Of a stretch of 64,000 nucleotides of DNA, positions 11,847-23,745 are shown piece after piece (the stretch's first letter is position 1; every line of letters starts with the position of its first letter). The position numbers and the translations under genes were made by a program. The stretch lies in the NCBI GenBank assembly GCA_031216915.1, contig CM062288.1:183856596-183920595 (forward strand). Reading direction: 5' to 3'. The stretch comes from Pictodentalium vernedei (taxonomy: Eukaryota > Mollusca > Scaphopoda > Dentaliida > Dentaliidae). Below the pieces are notes generated by a model that was not told the origin of the DNA, searched no databases, and saw nothing but the letters and a program-made list of their open reading frames with translations.

Positions 11847-12093
11847 ATCCCTTTACCTAACGAATCGCCCGCATCCGCCCCGCGTAATTTACAAATTGAC
11901 CAGTTGAAAAAAATAATTTTTTAAAAATATTTCAACAAAACCATATCATGTGACCCCTCATTGGAACGAGCTCGATGAGCTCGTTCCAATGAGGGGTCAC
12001 ATGATATTGTTTTGTTGATTTTTTTTTTAAATTTAGAAAAAAATAGTAATTAAAATAATAAATTTTGATATTCTCTGTGTTGGGTAAAAGGCT
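11847..12093 (+). mobile_element. TTAA palindromic MITE, family B
   Basis: The left end is CCCTTTACCTAACGAATCGCC and the right end TGTGTTGGGTAAAAGG. The flanking TTAA is eroded to ATCC and GGCT. The hairpin arms carry the CATT/AATG variant with a GATGAGCTC centre. It abuts the 5' edge of the preserved LINE sequence. Confidence 0.75.
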
Positions 12094-12332
12094 AGTGCAT
12101 TTCTGTTTCTGTTAATAATAACTAAATTATGCTGTAAATATTCAATTTGCATTGCCACGAAAATTGCGAACTTCATCAACGTATTCATTTTTTTCACAGA
12201 CAGTAAAGTCTCCTCTTTAGAAAGTGCTTGGCGATTTCAAGGCGTCGGGAACTTGAAACCATTCCAGAATCTTTTGTTGTTGTCAAACTGTGTTTATTTA
12301 TTGCAACTTCCACCCCCCCCCCCCCCCCCCCG
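12094..12332 (+). repeat. Family G repeat, uninterrupted partial copy
   Basis: The run from ATGCTGTAAATATTC through GGCGATTTCAAGGCGTCG parallels 34830-35210. There the same sequence is split by a family B element at CTTTTTAA; here the site reads CTTTAGAA with no insert. It ends at a C19 run (12313-12331). Confidence 0.6.
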
Positions 12333-12724
12333 TCAGATGGTGACGGTGGAGACACCTTTGAACCTCATGATGCACTGGAGGAAAGATTCGCTTCAGCTCA
12401 TCAAACAGATGACCGAGTTCAGCTGTACGACAAAAGGCCGAAAGCGCCCGAATCCCTACCCGAGCTGAGTCAAGATATTAGAGGGGCAGACGTATCCTGC
12501 ATATCCAACAGCTCTCCCTGGCGCGAGAAAGCCTTAAGCGTAATACCTTTTTACCAATGCCCTGATGGATTCCGACATGCGTGGCCCACGGCCGTTGAAT
12601 GACGCACCGAGACATGTTATGGAAGGAATGAGTGGGGGTGTTTGTTGAAGCATAGTGACAGAAGTTAGAAAGCGGTGGGTACAGGCCACATCGGAGTATA
12701 TAAAAAGCTACCAATTATAACAAA
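12333..12724. other. No recognised gene
   Basis: Frames of 71-124 codons begin upstream of, and run through, the poly-C tract, which is translated as polyproline. Nothing supports them as genes. Confidence 0.4.
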
Positions 12725-12877
12725 TTCACAAGTGTGCTTGAGTCGATGCAATGTGACCTGAGTGACATGGAGGATAAAATTGCAACTATTAGAAAGCAAC
12801 AATCAACAAAAGATCCGACAAGCAAAGAAAAAAATAACAGTAGGAATCAGAACGATGATTATGTTAAATCACATGAT

Positions 12878-13120
12878 TCAACCTTTTACACAATGTAACG
12901 GCAAAAAAAATTTGCTATTCACAAAAGGCACTATTTAACTGTTATTATTTTTTTCATGTTTAGTCTCAAAAACATAGCTTATGACCCCTCACTGGAACGA
13001 GCTCGTGCTCTTTCCAATGAGGGTCATAAACTATGTTTTAGATTTTAAAAAAATGAATAAAAACAGTTATTCAAGAACTTCGTTTGCAAGTGTCGTCTGC
13101 CTTTCGTTTTAGGTAAATTA
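12878..13120 (+). mobile_element. Family A palindromic element inside the Gypsy gag
   Basis: The ends have decayed (CAACCTTTTACACAATG and TTTTAGGTAAATTAA). One hairpin arm has lost part of the GAGCTCG centre. It lies between the basic gag tail and the CCHC knuckle of the Ty3/Gypsy remnant, so it inserted after that element. The arms read CACTGG against CCAATG, a mismatched state. Confidence 0.75.
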
Positions 13121-13765
13121 AATAAAATGTTGGAAGTGCACTAAAAGGTTTCATAAATTATGTGGAAAAAAGTCCACCTGTTTAGAAACTGTCCAGATCA
13201 CCAAAGTACAACACGAACCAGAAGGTTACTGCTCAGAAGACAATACCAGATCAGTACAAGACTAACATGAATTACAATAAAATATAAAGAAGGTTCGACT
13301 GAAGATCAGAGAGAGAAGTTTTAACCAAGAAGGCAGATATAAAGCTGTGTGCTTGTATGGAGGGCAGTTATACCTGTTGGTAGATAATGGTACTAGGGTG
13401 TATTGGATGCTCTAAAATAGCTGCTAGTGATACAATGTTAATCCCACCCCTCCTTCGAAATGGGACAATTATTCCAAGCAATGGTTGTTTGGATGGGCAA
13501 CCCAACTTGATCAATAAAGCGTGAATAACGGAGACTAATAAGAATTTTTGGAAATCAGCGAAAGGACTTGTAGGAGAAAGTCTTGTGATGGCAAAGGATA
13601 TTAAATTGCTCCTTTGTGAGTTATGAATCCACTCAGTAAGCCATAGACTGTTTATACGGGTACTGTTGTTGCAATGCTAAGTGGAGTAGATCAGGTGTAT
13701 GATCACTGTGATGGTATGATTAAAACTCAGTACTTCCCTTCTGGACATCTGATATACTCTAAAAT

Positions 13766-13866
13766 CAGTTGGGTAAAAAATCGACCCAAATCAACTGGGC
13801 TGAGTGAATATGAACTCAATTGGTTTCATATTCACTCAACCCAGTTTATTTGGGTTAATTTTTAAC
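13766..13866. repeat. Hairpin inserted in the Gypsy remnant
   Basis: Arms of about 46 bp (CAACTGGGCTGAGTGAATATG and its complement) flank a short loop at about 13812-13820. It sits between the protease linker and the RT start, so it is probably another foldback insertion. No TTAA boundary was found. Confidence 0.7.
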
Positions 13867-16800
13867 ACAGGAATTCGTCAATTACGAAGGAGACTCCAAG
13901 GCGAAGGCCAGTACACATTAGTGAAGAGGTCGATAAGCAGATAGATGATATACTTTATCTGCCGCGACATCGACCGCCAACTAGCCCATATGCAATATGT
14001 GTTGTCCTGGTCCAGAAGAAATAAGGGACGAGACGTTTCTGTGTCGACTTTAGGTGACTACACAGCGTGACAGTGAAAGATGCCTACATACCCACCCCTC
14101 GAATAGTTAATTCACTTGTTGGCCTCAAAATTTTTTACAACTTTAGAGTTATGTTCAGGGTATTGGCAGATTGAGATAGATTCAAGGGATCAACCCAAAA
14201 TAGCATTTGAAACTCCGTTTATTTGAATTCATCGTTATAAGTGTTCATCTTTGCAACGCGGCCATAACCTTCTGGAGGTTTACTGTCGGGTGTACAGTTG
14301 GACACCTGCCTTGTTTGCCTAAATAAAAGTATAGTGGTAGGAAAAACGTTCGATTGCATGCTTCAAAACCTGGAAAAAGTATTTGAAGGCTATCAAAAGC
14401 TGGTTTGAAGTTAAAAGCCAGTAAATGTCACATGTTTGCAAAGGAAGATGAAATTTTTGGGCATATCATAACTGAGGTAGTTATAAAGACAGACAAGAAC
14501 AAAAAAGAAGGAATAAAGAACTGTCTAGTTCCGGAAAATGTCTCGGAGTTTCGCTCTTTTATTGGGTCCTGTGGTTATTATCGATGCTTCATTAAAAACC
14601 TTTCAAGCATTACAAATTCCATGAGTAAGCTCGCTGAAAAAGTCCAAGCATTTATATGGACAGATGAATGCCAACTGACATTCACACATCTCAGAAATCG
14701 ATTAGTCGAGGCACTGAATTTAGGGCATCCCGATTTTAGTTAGCTACTCATTCTGAAAACCGATACAAGCAATAATCTTACAACAGGAGCTGTGCTGTCG
14801 CAATGTCACGGTGGCAGGGAGAACGTTATTGCTCATGAATGTCGTAGGTTGATCAAAGCAGAAACCAAAGGAACTCCTAGCAGTTGTGTACTATATACTA
14901 TTCTTCAAGCACTGTATTGGAGGCAATTCACGATACAAACAGATCATAGCTCTGTGAAGTGGCGCTGCAGATTTGGAAATACTGAGGGGCAACAGGCTCA
15001 ATGGACTGAAAGTCTGACTGAATATGCTATGAAAATGCAGCACAGACACATATGAGTTAAGTGAGATACTATGTCGACAGTTTGGTTTTGAGGAGTGTGG
15101 TTCGGATTACACAGTATAGGTCCGCACAGCTTAAACTCCACTCTACACAGCTTAAACATTTCACTCATTGATGAAAATAGGGTAGCAAAAAGTATGCTAT
15201 AAGCTCCGACAGGAGATAGTGAAATGTCACTAGTGACTTTCTGGATGGAGGTAGACGACAGACACGCCACCCCACCCTACTGAAGTGATATGTGGTCAAA
15301 GTTTAGTTGCCAGGCCACTGTGGAGTCAATGGAAGAGGTTGAAGATAATAGGTGGTTTATTCTGCAGAAGTGGGCTATTCTGAGCATAGGATCAGAAAAC
15401 TCTCAAGCTGTCGTGCTTATGAGTGAAAGACGAACTGTGTTGAAATTATGTCATGATAAAAGTGCATTAATTAATTTAGGAGTCGACAAGACTACCACCA
15501 AGATACGACAGACATACTACCTGCACTGCCAGCACAGAGATGATCAGCTATATGTATCACCTTGTGAAGTATGCTTGAAAAGAAAGGGTCGAATGAAGCA
15601 AAAAAGTATTGCAATGCAAGTTGCTCAGTCTGGAATGTCCATTGGGGGTTGGTTACAGATATACTGCGACCTCTTCATGGGAGTGACAATGCAAACAATT
15701 ACATATTAGTCTCTGATTACTTTACGAAATGGACCTGGGCGTTCGTTTTCTCTACCCCTATATACAACATGGGGGCAGAGGTATTGGTAAGGAAATTCGT
15801 TGAAGTGGTAACGTGATTTAGTGTCCCAGGTACGATACACTCCGACCAGGGTTCACAGTTTGAAAGCCACCATTTCAATGAGATGAGCTTACTACTACAG
15901 GTGAAAAATCAAGACCAACACCATACCACCCTCACACAGATAGTATGTTGGAGAGATTCATCAGAACTCTTGTGACAATGCTGAGAGCATGCATGAATGA
16001 CAACAAAGGAAACTGGATGCAGCATCTAGCAAGGCGTAACCAAGGCGTTCATAGTTTCAGAGCACGAGATTGCGGAGTAGTTTAGCCCTAACAAGTTGAT
16101 GTTGGTTGGTGAGGGAGGTTTCTACACCACTTGGCATACAAAACTGGACACTTCCTATGAGACACATTTATCCCTATAGCCCGATGAGTATGGAGATTGA
16201 GATACGCGGTGGATGTGGCGCAAGCAGCTGTTAGGCGAAATACGCGACGTCTATGCATCGACAAAAGAAATGCCATGATATGTATTTGCAGTGAGACATC
16301 AAGAATGGAGATGATGTCTATGTATATTTCCAAGTCCATAAATCTGGCTGTTCACCGAAGTACACGTCACTTCGAGGAAGAGTTGCGGGGGTTCCGTACA
16401 CTGTTAATTGCGATAGAAATAGCAAAGGGCAAATTATTCATTGTGACCGCATGAGAAAGTGTAAAGAACAAATTTTTAGGGTGAACCATTATCTGATAAT
16501 GGTACAATTGAAACAGGAAATGCAAATTCCTGACGCGAGATCATCTGCTACACAACAGGAGACTAACGAAGTAACGAAATCGCGTTTTCCTACTCGGATC
16601 AGACATCCACCAGTTCGGTTTTCCAGGTTATGTTCGTCGCGTTGAGACAGGGGTGATACCAGTTTCGGGATAGAAAAGATGCCACTGAGGAAAACCATAT
16701 CGAAGAAGGAGGGAAGGAAATATCCGTTGTGTCTCATGTGGTTAGGGAGTGATGCTCATTGAGAAAGATATATTGTCTAATGTGGAAGCCAATAGTTTGT

Positions 16801-17410
16801 GTGTGGTAATTGTACGCACAAGACAGACAAGAAGTGCAATCTCAATCGGCACACTAAGAAACACTATCAGGACGTAAAGTAGAACGTGGCAGGTGAAAAG
16901 TCTACCTTGGAAGCCAAAGATTCTTAAAAAATAATGATAGTGATAATGACATTGAGCTTGATGAGCCAAATGCAGACAAACAACACAAAGATGAAGTTGA
17001 AGTGAGAAGTGCATCATATTTCCAGGGGTACAGGAAACGATAGTTCCCACCAAAAATAGAAACACTTCATTGTTTCAGTCACATTTTCAAGAGAATCAGT
17101 CTTGCTAAGAAATAAGATTGTGCGGAGGAAACGGAGCGACCGAAGACATCAGATGTAGACACATAGACGGATGCAAAATATGTAGGACTTCACAGCTTGA
17201 GGAGACGAATGTCACTCAATGCATACACGTATTCATTCAAACGGATCAAACGGTATTATGCCGGAGAGTGCCACACTGAACAGGTTGAAGAAGAGACAAA
17301 GACTTACCGATTTTTTTATTTACAACTTTGACATAAAGTTAATTTGGTTTTAACGAGTCGATTTCATCGATGAATGTGAAACGCAGAACGCGTAACAGGA
17401 GGGTAACAGG

Positions 17411-17900
17411 AGGTAATGTAGCAGGATGCATATTTGAAATTTCTGCCGCAAAAGGGATCATGTGATTGTTTCTGAAACGTCGGTCAGCATACAATTTAAA
17501 TTGGAAATGTTCTCCAGTCAGTCAAGTCTATTCTGAAAATTCATTATGTTGAGAACGTTCTAACATTTGTATTAACTTCATAAAAGAAACTATATTTCTG
17601 GGTAGGTTGTGATTTTATTCTATGGCGCCTGAAACACGGCATATGACGGTAAATAATAAAGCCGTTGATCTTCTGTGGTGTACGATAGGCTCGTAGTAGG
17701 CGGGCAGCAACATTTGTCTCTGCTTGCCGCTCTTGGAGTGCTTAGCTCAGTAGGTATATTGCAGATGCAGAGTGAATAACCTTGTCCGACTGAGCACGTC
17801 GCTCCTGTAGGCGTTTGTTGTCCTTGTAGGTGGGTGTTATATGAGCTTCGTGTGCTACACTATTTTACTGTGCTTGTTGATTACCGAGTATGTAGCTCAG
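17411..17900 (+). repeat. Candidate 3' LTR of the decayed Gypsy element
   Basis: A purine-rich tract (ACAGGAGGGTAACAGGAGG) at about 17395-17413 is followed by TGTAGCAGGATGC, a layout typical of a polypurine tract plus LTR start. An AATAAA lies near 17651. The right edge is not defined and no 5' partner was found in the window, so this is tentative. Confidence 0.35.
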
Positions 17901-18136
17901 GTTGTGTCAAGAAGCTCTCGTCACCTACTTGTGGATTGCCACTCTTCCATTTTATTTATTAGACGCCTGTTCCATGAAATCCCCATCTACAGCAACACTA
18001 AACCGTGCGGAAAATAAAAATCTGTTCCGAACATGTGTGGAACGGAAATCGTTGACGGACTATTTTTATGAAGAAGAGAAATTTCACTGGAATTTTCTAC
18101 AAATCGTGTACCGCAATTACAATTTCAATTCCAAGA

Positions 18137-18482
18137 AATAGATAAAGGTCGTCCTCTGAGCCAGTAGGCACATAGAACACATTGGAACTCAGAGGACGAA
18201 AGAGTAACACAGGTTCCCCTCGCAAGTTTGGTTGGCGACAAAATGTGTTCTTTTTGGTGATAATTATCAAATAAATTGTCGAGTGTTCTTCTAATAATTG
18301 TCTTATAGACGCGAAGGTGTGTAATAAACACATAACGACACGCGTGTCTGAATGGGTTAATCGACATGGCTCTTGTGCCATCGCGGAAGCATAAAACTCG
18401 AGGCCTGTGGCCTCTCGTTCTATCCTTCCGCGCTGGCACTCGTGCCATATCGATTAACCCATTCACACACGCGTGTCGTTCT
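18137..18482 (-). repeat. Family D double-hairpin repeat
   Basis: Two palindromes are joined by about 130 bp. Hairpin 1 (18148-18199, GTCCTCTGAG with GGCACATAGAACACATTGG) has lost half of its left arm compared with 31466-31540. Hairpin 2 (18333-18480) is ACGACACGCGTGTC...GGGTTAATCGA and its complement. The linker matches 61280-61420 in the opposite orientation, so this is a dispersed repeat, not a chance fold. Confidence 0.75.
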
Positions 18483-18863
18483 GTGTAAATTTTGTTGCAA
18501 TATTAGGCCGTAACTAGTGTTTTTCACCTTGTAAATAACTATTTAGATTATTGTTGTTTCCTATACCCCGGAAGAACCAGGTATCGACTTATACTAGTTA
18601 CTTCGGACAGATAGTCCCAAATCTCCAAACACAATTGGTGTGACACGAGAAAGGCGAATATCGTTTTTGTAAAGGGACCTTCAAACACCACACCGACACA
18701 ATTCAGAAGTGAGACAGGGCAATAGTTTGTCACAAGTTGTGGAGAGTTGTTTTGTACACTGGAATAACATTTGCCATTTTCCATAGGGGGCAGGAACAAC
18801 GACCACTGGGAAGAGAGCTGAATGATGAGGGACATCATATGAGCAAGATTAGCAGAACACTCC

Positions 18864-19102
18864 GTAACCTTTAGAATCCTGGTGGGGCCTCCAAGTCAGT
18901 TCAATGACAGCAATTGGAAGAGTCCATATTCATTACCTGAGAGTAGACCATTTAATATTTTAAATGTGCAGCCTTCGGGCTGCACGTTGAAAATATTGAT
19001 TGGTTACCCTACACATGTTCTGAGTAGTCATCCTACTTGGTGAAATTATGACGCATCAGGTTCCTGGACTGTTAAAGCGACCTTTAGGGTTCAAATGGTT
19101 AA
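18864..19102 (-). mobile_element. TTAA palindromic MITE, family E (copy 1)
   Basis: On the minus strand it begins TTAACCATTTGAACCC and ends TTCTAAAGGTTAC, so one target copy has mutated from TTAA to TTAC. The central hairpin is GTGCAGCCTTCGGGCTGCAC at about 18967. It separates two adjacent codons of a LINE. Confidence 0.8.
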
Positions 19103-19146
19103 GTAGATTCGGGTCAATGTTGTTGGGGCCGCAGGCTTTCGAATCA

Positions 19147-19810
19147 TTAACCCTTTGAAGCCGAGCGACCCTTTTCCTTGGTGGGGGCTGGGATCCACTG
19201 TGATCCCCGGAGTGGTGTCGCCAACCATTCTTGTATTAGAGCTTCAAAATCCTGTTAATCCACCACAAACTCCTGTTAACATTCATTGATAATTCACTCT
19301 TATTTGAATAGAAATCTGGACCACGGCGTACTATATGCCAGCAACTATAGTGCAAGAATATTACATGTACATTAGTATTGTATTACGACGCTTTGCATCA
19401 TAAAATGTCTTTTTGTTTTTTGTTTTTTTCGTTTTTGTTTTTTTTTTTGTTTGTTTTTTGGGGTTTTTTTGTGGGAATGGCAGGAAGACAGCCAATGGCT
19501 ATGCCATCTCCAAGCAATATACTCACATATTATAATGTATTTATTTTATCCACAATTGATTTGCAAACACGTTGTATATTACTGAATAAACAATCATCAC
19601 CCGGCCAGGAACATGAAACATCATGACGTCATTATATAGGATGGCTGTTCAGTAAATGTGTTGGGTAGACCAATCAATATTTTCAACGTGCAGCCCATAG
19701 GCTGCACTTTGGAAATATTTATTGGTCTACCCCCAAAAAACGAATATGGACTCTCCTAATTGCTGCCATTGAACTGGCATGGAAGATACCACTAGAGTTC
19801 AAAGGGATAA
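19147..19810 (+). mobile_element. TTAA element, family E (copy 2, long form)
   Basis: The ends are TTAACCCTTTGAAGCC and AGTTCAAAGGGATAA. The segment 19602-19800 is the inverted counterpart of copy 1, including the hairpin GTGCAGCCCATAGGCTGCAC at 19690-19709. The extra left part (19151-19600) holds a GATCCACTGTGATCC hairpin and a T-rich run (19407-19471). It lies 44 bp from copy 1 in the same LINE. Confidence 0.75.
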
Positions 19811-20240
19811 GGGACTGAAGAGTTTGAATGACGTCATCGTGATCAAGAGTAATTTCATCCCTTGTGGGACGACTAGAGTCTATTACAAGTGGTATTGAAC
19901 AAAAGTACTCATTGGATATTTTAGCTTGTCATCTGCAAGTGTACAACCTTGGTAGTGGAGATCTGATATTTTTTTATATCTTGTTCTCCATATCTTGTTG
20001 ATTGAACAAAGGACATGGTGGGTCATACGAATCAGTCACCATCCTAACTGTCGGTATTTCATGAATTTCAAGAACTTGCCCCGTGCTGAATCTCCAGCTC
20101 GATCGGTAACTATCAGGTCAGTCGAATGTCAAGCTTTTGGTATTGGCTCAAGACTTGATATTTTAGGTACGATATGTTGGTCAAGGAATGTAGACACACA
20201 GCCACACACTAATATGCACCAGGCTCGTCGCCGATGATTC

Positions 20241-20569
20241 CACCAAGAAAGAAGGAAGCCGGTGTGTTGCACGTTTATAACTTTTTCCGATTAAAGTACA
20301 TGTATTATACCCTGCATGGTGCATTATTAACACGTGATATTGTGATAACTGTAGAGTCTTTAAGTGTTAGTCAATGCGGCTCCATGATCAACCTTGAAAT
20401 AAGACACACATTAACTGAAATCATATTTAACTTTTACAAGAGCAACGCGAATCGTGGCATATTCCACCGACGGTGCCATAAAGGGTGGGGCTGCCATATT
20501 GAATTGGCTAGCTGGACCAAAGTCGAAAGGAAGCATTGTCTAGTCATCCACAAGTAACCCCTAAGATTA
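20241..20569. other. Open frame without recognisable domain
   Basis: A plus-strand frame of 107 codons (20234-20557) shows no motif I know and is probably chance. Confidence 0.3.
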
Positions 20570-20715
20570 TGATTTGATCAATATAAGCGGTTCTTCAGTT
20601 ATTGGACGGAAACCAAAAGTTGACGGACGGCAAGAGAGACGGACGGAGAGACGGGAGGACGGACGGTCGTCCTAACGGACGGACGGACGGACATGCTGAA
20701 AACATAATGCCCCCG
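20570..20715 (+). repeat. (ACGG)n-type simple repeat with flanks
   Basis: Imperfect GACGGACG repeats at about 20620-20695 are followed by ATAATGCCCCCGAGAGGG. Such a tail after a tetranucleotide array resembles the end of a dispersed repeat. Confidence 0.7.
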
Positions 20716-21169
20716 AGAGGGTCGGTAGCATAATAAAAGGACATAATAACCAATTGAAAGAGTTACGCAATTAAAACAAAAAGCAAAAAAGTGGACAAAC
20801 CAGCCCCAGCACGCTTGCTACAGATGCACCATGCAGTAAAGCAAGCAGCCTATTACTCAAAATCACACAGTTCATATGACTTCCTGTTCTTGGTCAAGAC
20901 GCGATGGTCGAGAAAAAAGTGGCACTTTGAACGTCTCGTGTGTCTGCCCTCTTCTTTTGAAGACATTTCTAAAATGGTGTTTGTTTATCTCATGTACAGT
21001 TTTTCGAGTTAATGTTTTAAGTACTTAATGGAATTGACAGATATGGGTTTTTCTTTTTTTTAATTTTTGTTCCTTTTTCATTTTATTTTACTTTTTGTCT
21101 TATGTATTACACTAGATAAACACGAACTATATTTGCGGCCAGTATTTGTACTTTATATACATACAGGAT
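20716..21169. other. No recognised gene
   Basis: AT-rich with T-runs near 21045-21090. No shared repeat was identified. Confidence 0.4.
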
Positions 21170-21409
21170 TTAACCCTTAACCCAACGTAACGACCAAAAC
21201 CGACCAGCGCTACTCTCAAAAATCGCCAATTAATTTTCATTATTTTTTCATTTTTTGTCTCAAAAACATAGGTTATGACCCCTCATTGGAACGAGCTCGT
21301 TCCAAGAGGGGTCATAACCTATGTTTTTGAGACAAAAATGAGTTATTAATGAATTTTTTTGGCAATTTTGGCAAGTGTCGTCTGCTTTTCATGTTAGGTA
21401 AAGGGTTAA
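21170..21409 (+). mobile_element. TTAA palindromic MITE, family A
   Basis: TTAA is intact on both sides (21170, 21406). The hairpin has a shorter centre, GGAACGAGCTCGTTCC, and lacks one base in the right arm (CCAAGAGG instead of CCAATGAGG). Confidence 0.85.
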
Positions 21410-21462
21410 AATATACCTTTATCATTTTACCAAACAGTCTTTCAATGACATCAAGATATTCT

Positions 21463-21795
21463 GCATGGGAACGCAGTGGCTACGGCATTGAATTTTAAGC
21501 CGAAAGGTCCATGATTCGATCCCCGCTGTGTCCTTGGGCAAGGTACTTCATCCCGACTGTCCACGTGTGGGCACGGTGGTGCTGTATACTAAGGCGTACT
21601 GCACGTCGATGCCCACTCGATGGCGCACTTGTCTTCAACCAATGCTAATCCTGCTTGCTCGGAGTTAGTACATTGGGAGTCTGACAGTTGCTCGCCGTTG
21701 CTTGGTGGTTCTCTCCGAGTTCTCAGGTTTCCTCCACCCTTAAAACAGTCCGACTCGAAGTGACCCTGGATGCCGAAAGTGTCGTTAAACTCCAA

Positions 21796-21826
<31 letters not shown>

Positions 21827-21832
21827 ATATTC
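21463..21832 (+). repeat. tRNA-derived SINE with (AAAT)n tail
   Basis: An A-box-like region (GCAGTGGCTACGG) is followed by the B-box GATTCGATCCC at 21513-21523, then CCTTGGGCAAGGTACTTCATCC, a body, and a 3' end GTCGTTAAACTCC running into about eight AAAT units. Full length, about 370 bp. The CTTGGGCAAGG motif after the tRNA head is common in metazoan SINEs. Confidence 0.85.
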
Positions 21833-23745
21833 CGCTTACAACTGTTTACACAAGTGGTGTATGATACCAGACATATGGACAGACCTTTCAGTTCAAGTCC
21901 TGTGTAATTTATCGCATGGATGCAGCTCAAATGAGAGCAATAAGTTAACGCCATAAATTTCCGAATGAAACACAAGGATATTATTTTAATCAACCTATAG
22001 CGTTGGTACCCACCGAGTGTTCCAACTAAATACCCATTAAATATTGAACTATAAAATAGTTTATGGTCATATATTATTCATTGTCTCAACAGGCCATATA
22101 ATTCTGTCGCTCCCTGGTGGTACGCATGCATATAGAAAGTAAAAAAAATGTTTAGTTATTCAGAGATGGCACTGATATGTCATTTATTGGACGAAAACAA
22201 ACCTCATTTGCGATTGGTTGCTGCACACATTCAGCATTACATGTAATAACAAAAGCCGACAGAGAATTTCAACCGGGGCGCGACGGAGTCGCGATCCGGT
22301 CAAAATTTTCTATCCGTTGTCTTCCCGTATCTTTGAGTGGCCAATGTGATAAAGAGAAGCCAGGTTTTGATGAGTACCTTGATGTCACTTTTGGGGGTCA
22401 CTGTTATTCAACCTGAGGGCGCTCACTGCAGCTTAGGGGGAAAATTCAGAAAGACCGGGGGGGGGGGGGAGCAAAAAAATGTCAGGATACAAGGTCCGGG
22501 TGGGTGGATGGGTGGGCGAGTCCGAGCCCCTAAGTGCAGTTTTTGCCGGTGTCATGCAATTTTTTGCCAAATATCATTTTACAGACAAGTAATTACAACC
22601 AAAGTGAATTCAAGTGCTTAGATTCATAACTTAGAACAGAATAGAGCATTGATAATGTGTTTGGGGCTCCATGTTAGAATTTTTCCCCATGTTTTACACT
22701 TCATTAGGGGGTGGGTTCTGTTCTAGGTCTGGCAAAAATTTGCAAAACAAAAAAGTGATTCCCAGCTATTTGGTCATAATTTTCACTCCTTTATATTTCT
22801 ACTAAAGCAGTCTGCCTCTTATTAGTGCTTTGCAGCTCCTATTATTTGATTCTTCTGTAAGCCCCAGGGTGCCTCATGCCATTGGTCTAGTGTGCTTCCA
22901 TGTATGGAATAATTGGAAAGATTGATATAATAAAAATCTTGATTGTGGAAAACGTGTATAATTTCAATTTAAACATGATTCTAGTGACACTAACATAAAA
23001 AAATAAATGAGAGGCAATTCATCTCAGACAAGCCACCCTGGCATGAGTCAAAGAACTTCTGTATTAGGTCTTTCTCAGACCAGCTGTACAAACTAAACAT
23101 TTAACCGATAAGAAATGAAATGAAAAACAACTATTTCTTGTGGACAGTTGAAGATATCCAGGTGGGAACAATATATTTTGGGCAGGGCTTCTTGCTGGTG
23201 GGATTCGACTGGTGTCTGAACAGCATAGACATGTCGTACATCGGGGTAAGGGTTGTGTTGCTTGGAACATGAATGGGTGTATATCTGCAATTCAGTTGGT
23301 GGAGGCGGGTTCCAGTGGTTACCTGGGGGTCTGATGCTGCATTTCCGTTGTGGCTTTATATGCAAAGAGATTGTTTTGGGGCCATCTGTGGCTAGGAATG
23401 CCTTGGATGCCCAAGAGCAGGGCTGGGATATCGGACAAGTTGGTTTGCGGCACCTTTCATGTTTGGGAGAAGTATTTATTTATTTATTTATTTTTTTTAT
23501 TTAGGTAATTTGAATACTTCGTTAAACAGATTTTATAAATTGGGGGTGGGTCCCCAATTGTCTTTGAGGAAAAACTGTGCGGGAGGGGTGGGTGTCCAAG
23601 ACATGACTGGCAAAAATTTGCATTCCGGGGGTGGTGGGTCCCAAAAATTGAAAATGTAAAAATTTCCACCTTGTATCCGTAATTTTTTGCCTGACCTCCC
23701 CCCTCCCCCTGAAAGACGGCAAAAAAGAGTACCAAATATGTAATT
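21833..23745. other. No recognised gene; G13 run and short (TTTA)n
   Basis: A run of G lies at 22457-22469 and (TTTA)n at 23474-23502. GGCAAAAATTTGCA recurs in several places (22731, 23610), hinting at an uncharacterised repeat. Overlapping minus frames up to 161 codons at 23484-23985 look like shadows of it. Confidence 0.35.

Larger units (their letters stand above)
12725..17410 (+). pseudogene. Decayed Ty3/Gypsy retrotransposon (gag-pol)
   Basis: Ordered fragments in all three plus frames match a Ty3/Gypsy polyprotein. They begin with a basic gag tail (about 12740-12870) and a CCHC-like knuckle, CWKCTKRFHKLC, near 13132. A protease-like LYLLVDNGTRV follows near 13370, where DTG has become DNG, and then a post-protease linker (NPLSKP, TVYTGTVVAML) up to 13685. 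RT is marked by SPYAICVVLVQKK and VDFR near 13980-14055. RNase H carries FTIQTDHSSVKW near 14930. Integrase shows a C-x2-C pair (SPCEVCLKRK), SDYFTKWTW, IHSDQGSQFESHHF near 15840 and a degenerate D-E spacer. A GPY-like module follows near 16310-16430, then the typical C-terminal RIRHPPVRFS at 16598-16630. It is interrupted by a family A element (12878-13120) and a hairpin (13766-13866). Stops are frequent, so it is old and inactive. It is not closely related to the 47.8-57.6 kb element. Confidence 0.85.
18545..20240 (-). pseudogene. LINE endonuclease-RT remnant split by two TTAA elements
   Basis: Minus-strand blocks, from 20240 down, are a possible endonuclease tail (DLIVTDRAGDSARG), a linker (QAKISNEYFCSIP, SRPTRDEITLDHDDV, then IQTLQSL ending at 19811), NDSKACGPNNIDPNLL at 19103-19146, TECSANLAHMM below 18863, WKMANVIPVYK near 18790, and CPVSLLNCVGVVFEG near 18700. 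Taking out 18864-19102 and 19147-19810 together with one TTAA copy each leaves these blocks in one frame with no gap. That pattern (KACGPDNI-type loop before RT block 1) is standard for LINE ORF2. Frameshifts occur after WKMANVIPVYK. The endonuclease part is less certain than the RT part. Confidence 0.75.

Noticed and set aside
12228..12602. 124-codon frame with a polyproline tract
   Set aside because: It exists because a C19 run is open in that frame. The upstream part belongs to a dispersed repeat.
21463..21540. Possible tRNA gene at the SINE head
   Set aside because: A and B boxes are present but the stems are degraded and a SINE body with (AAAT)n tail follows.
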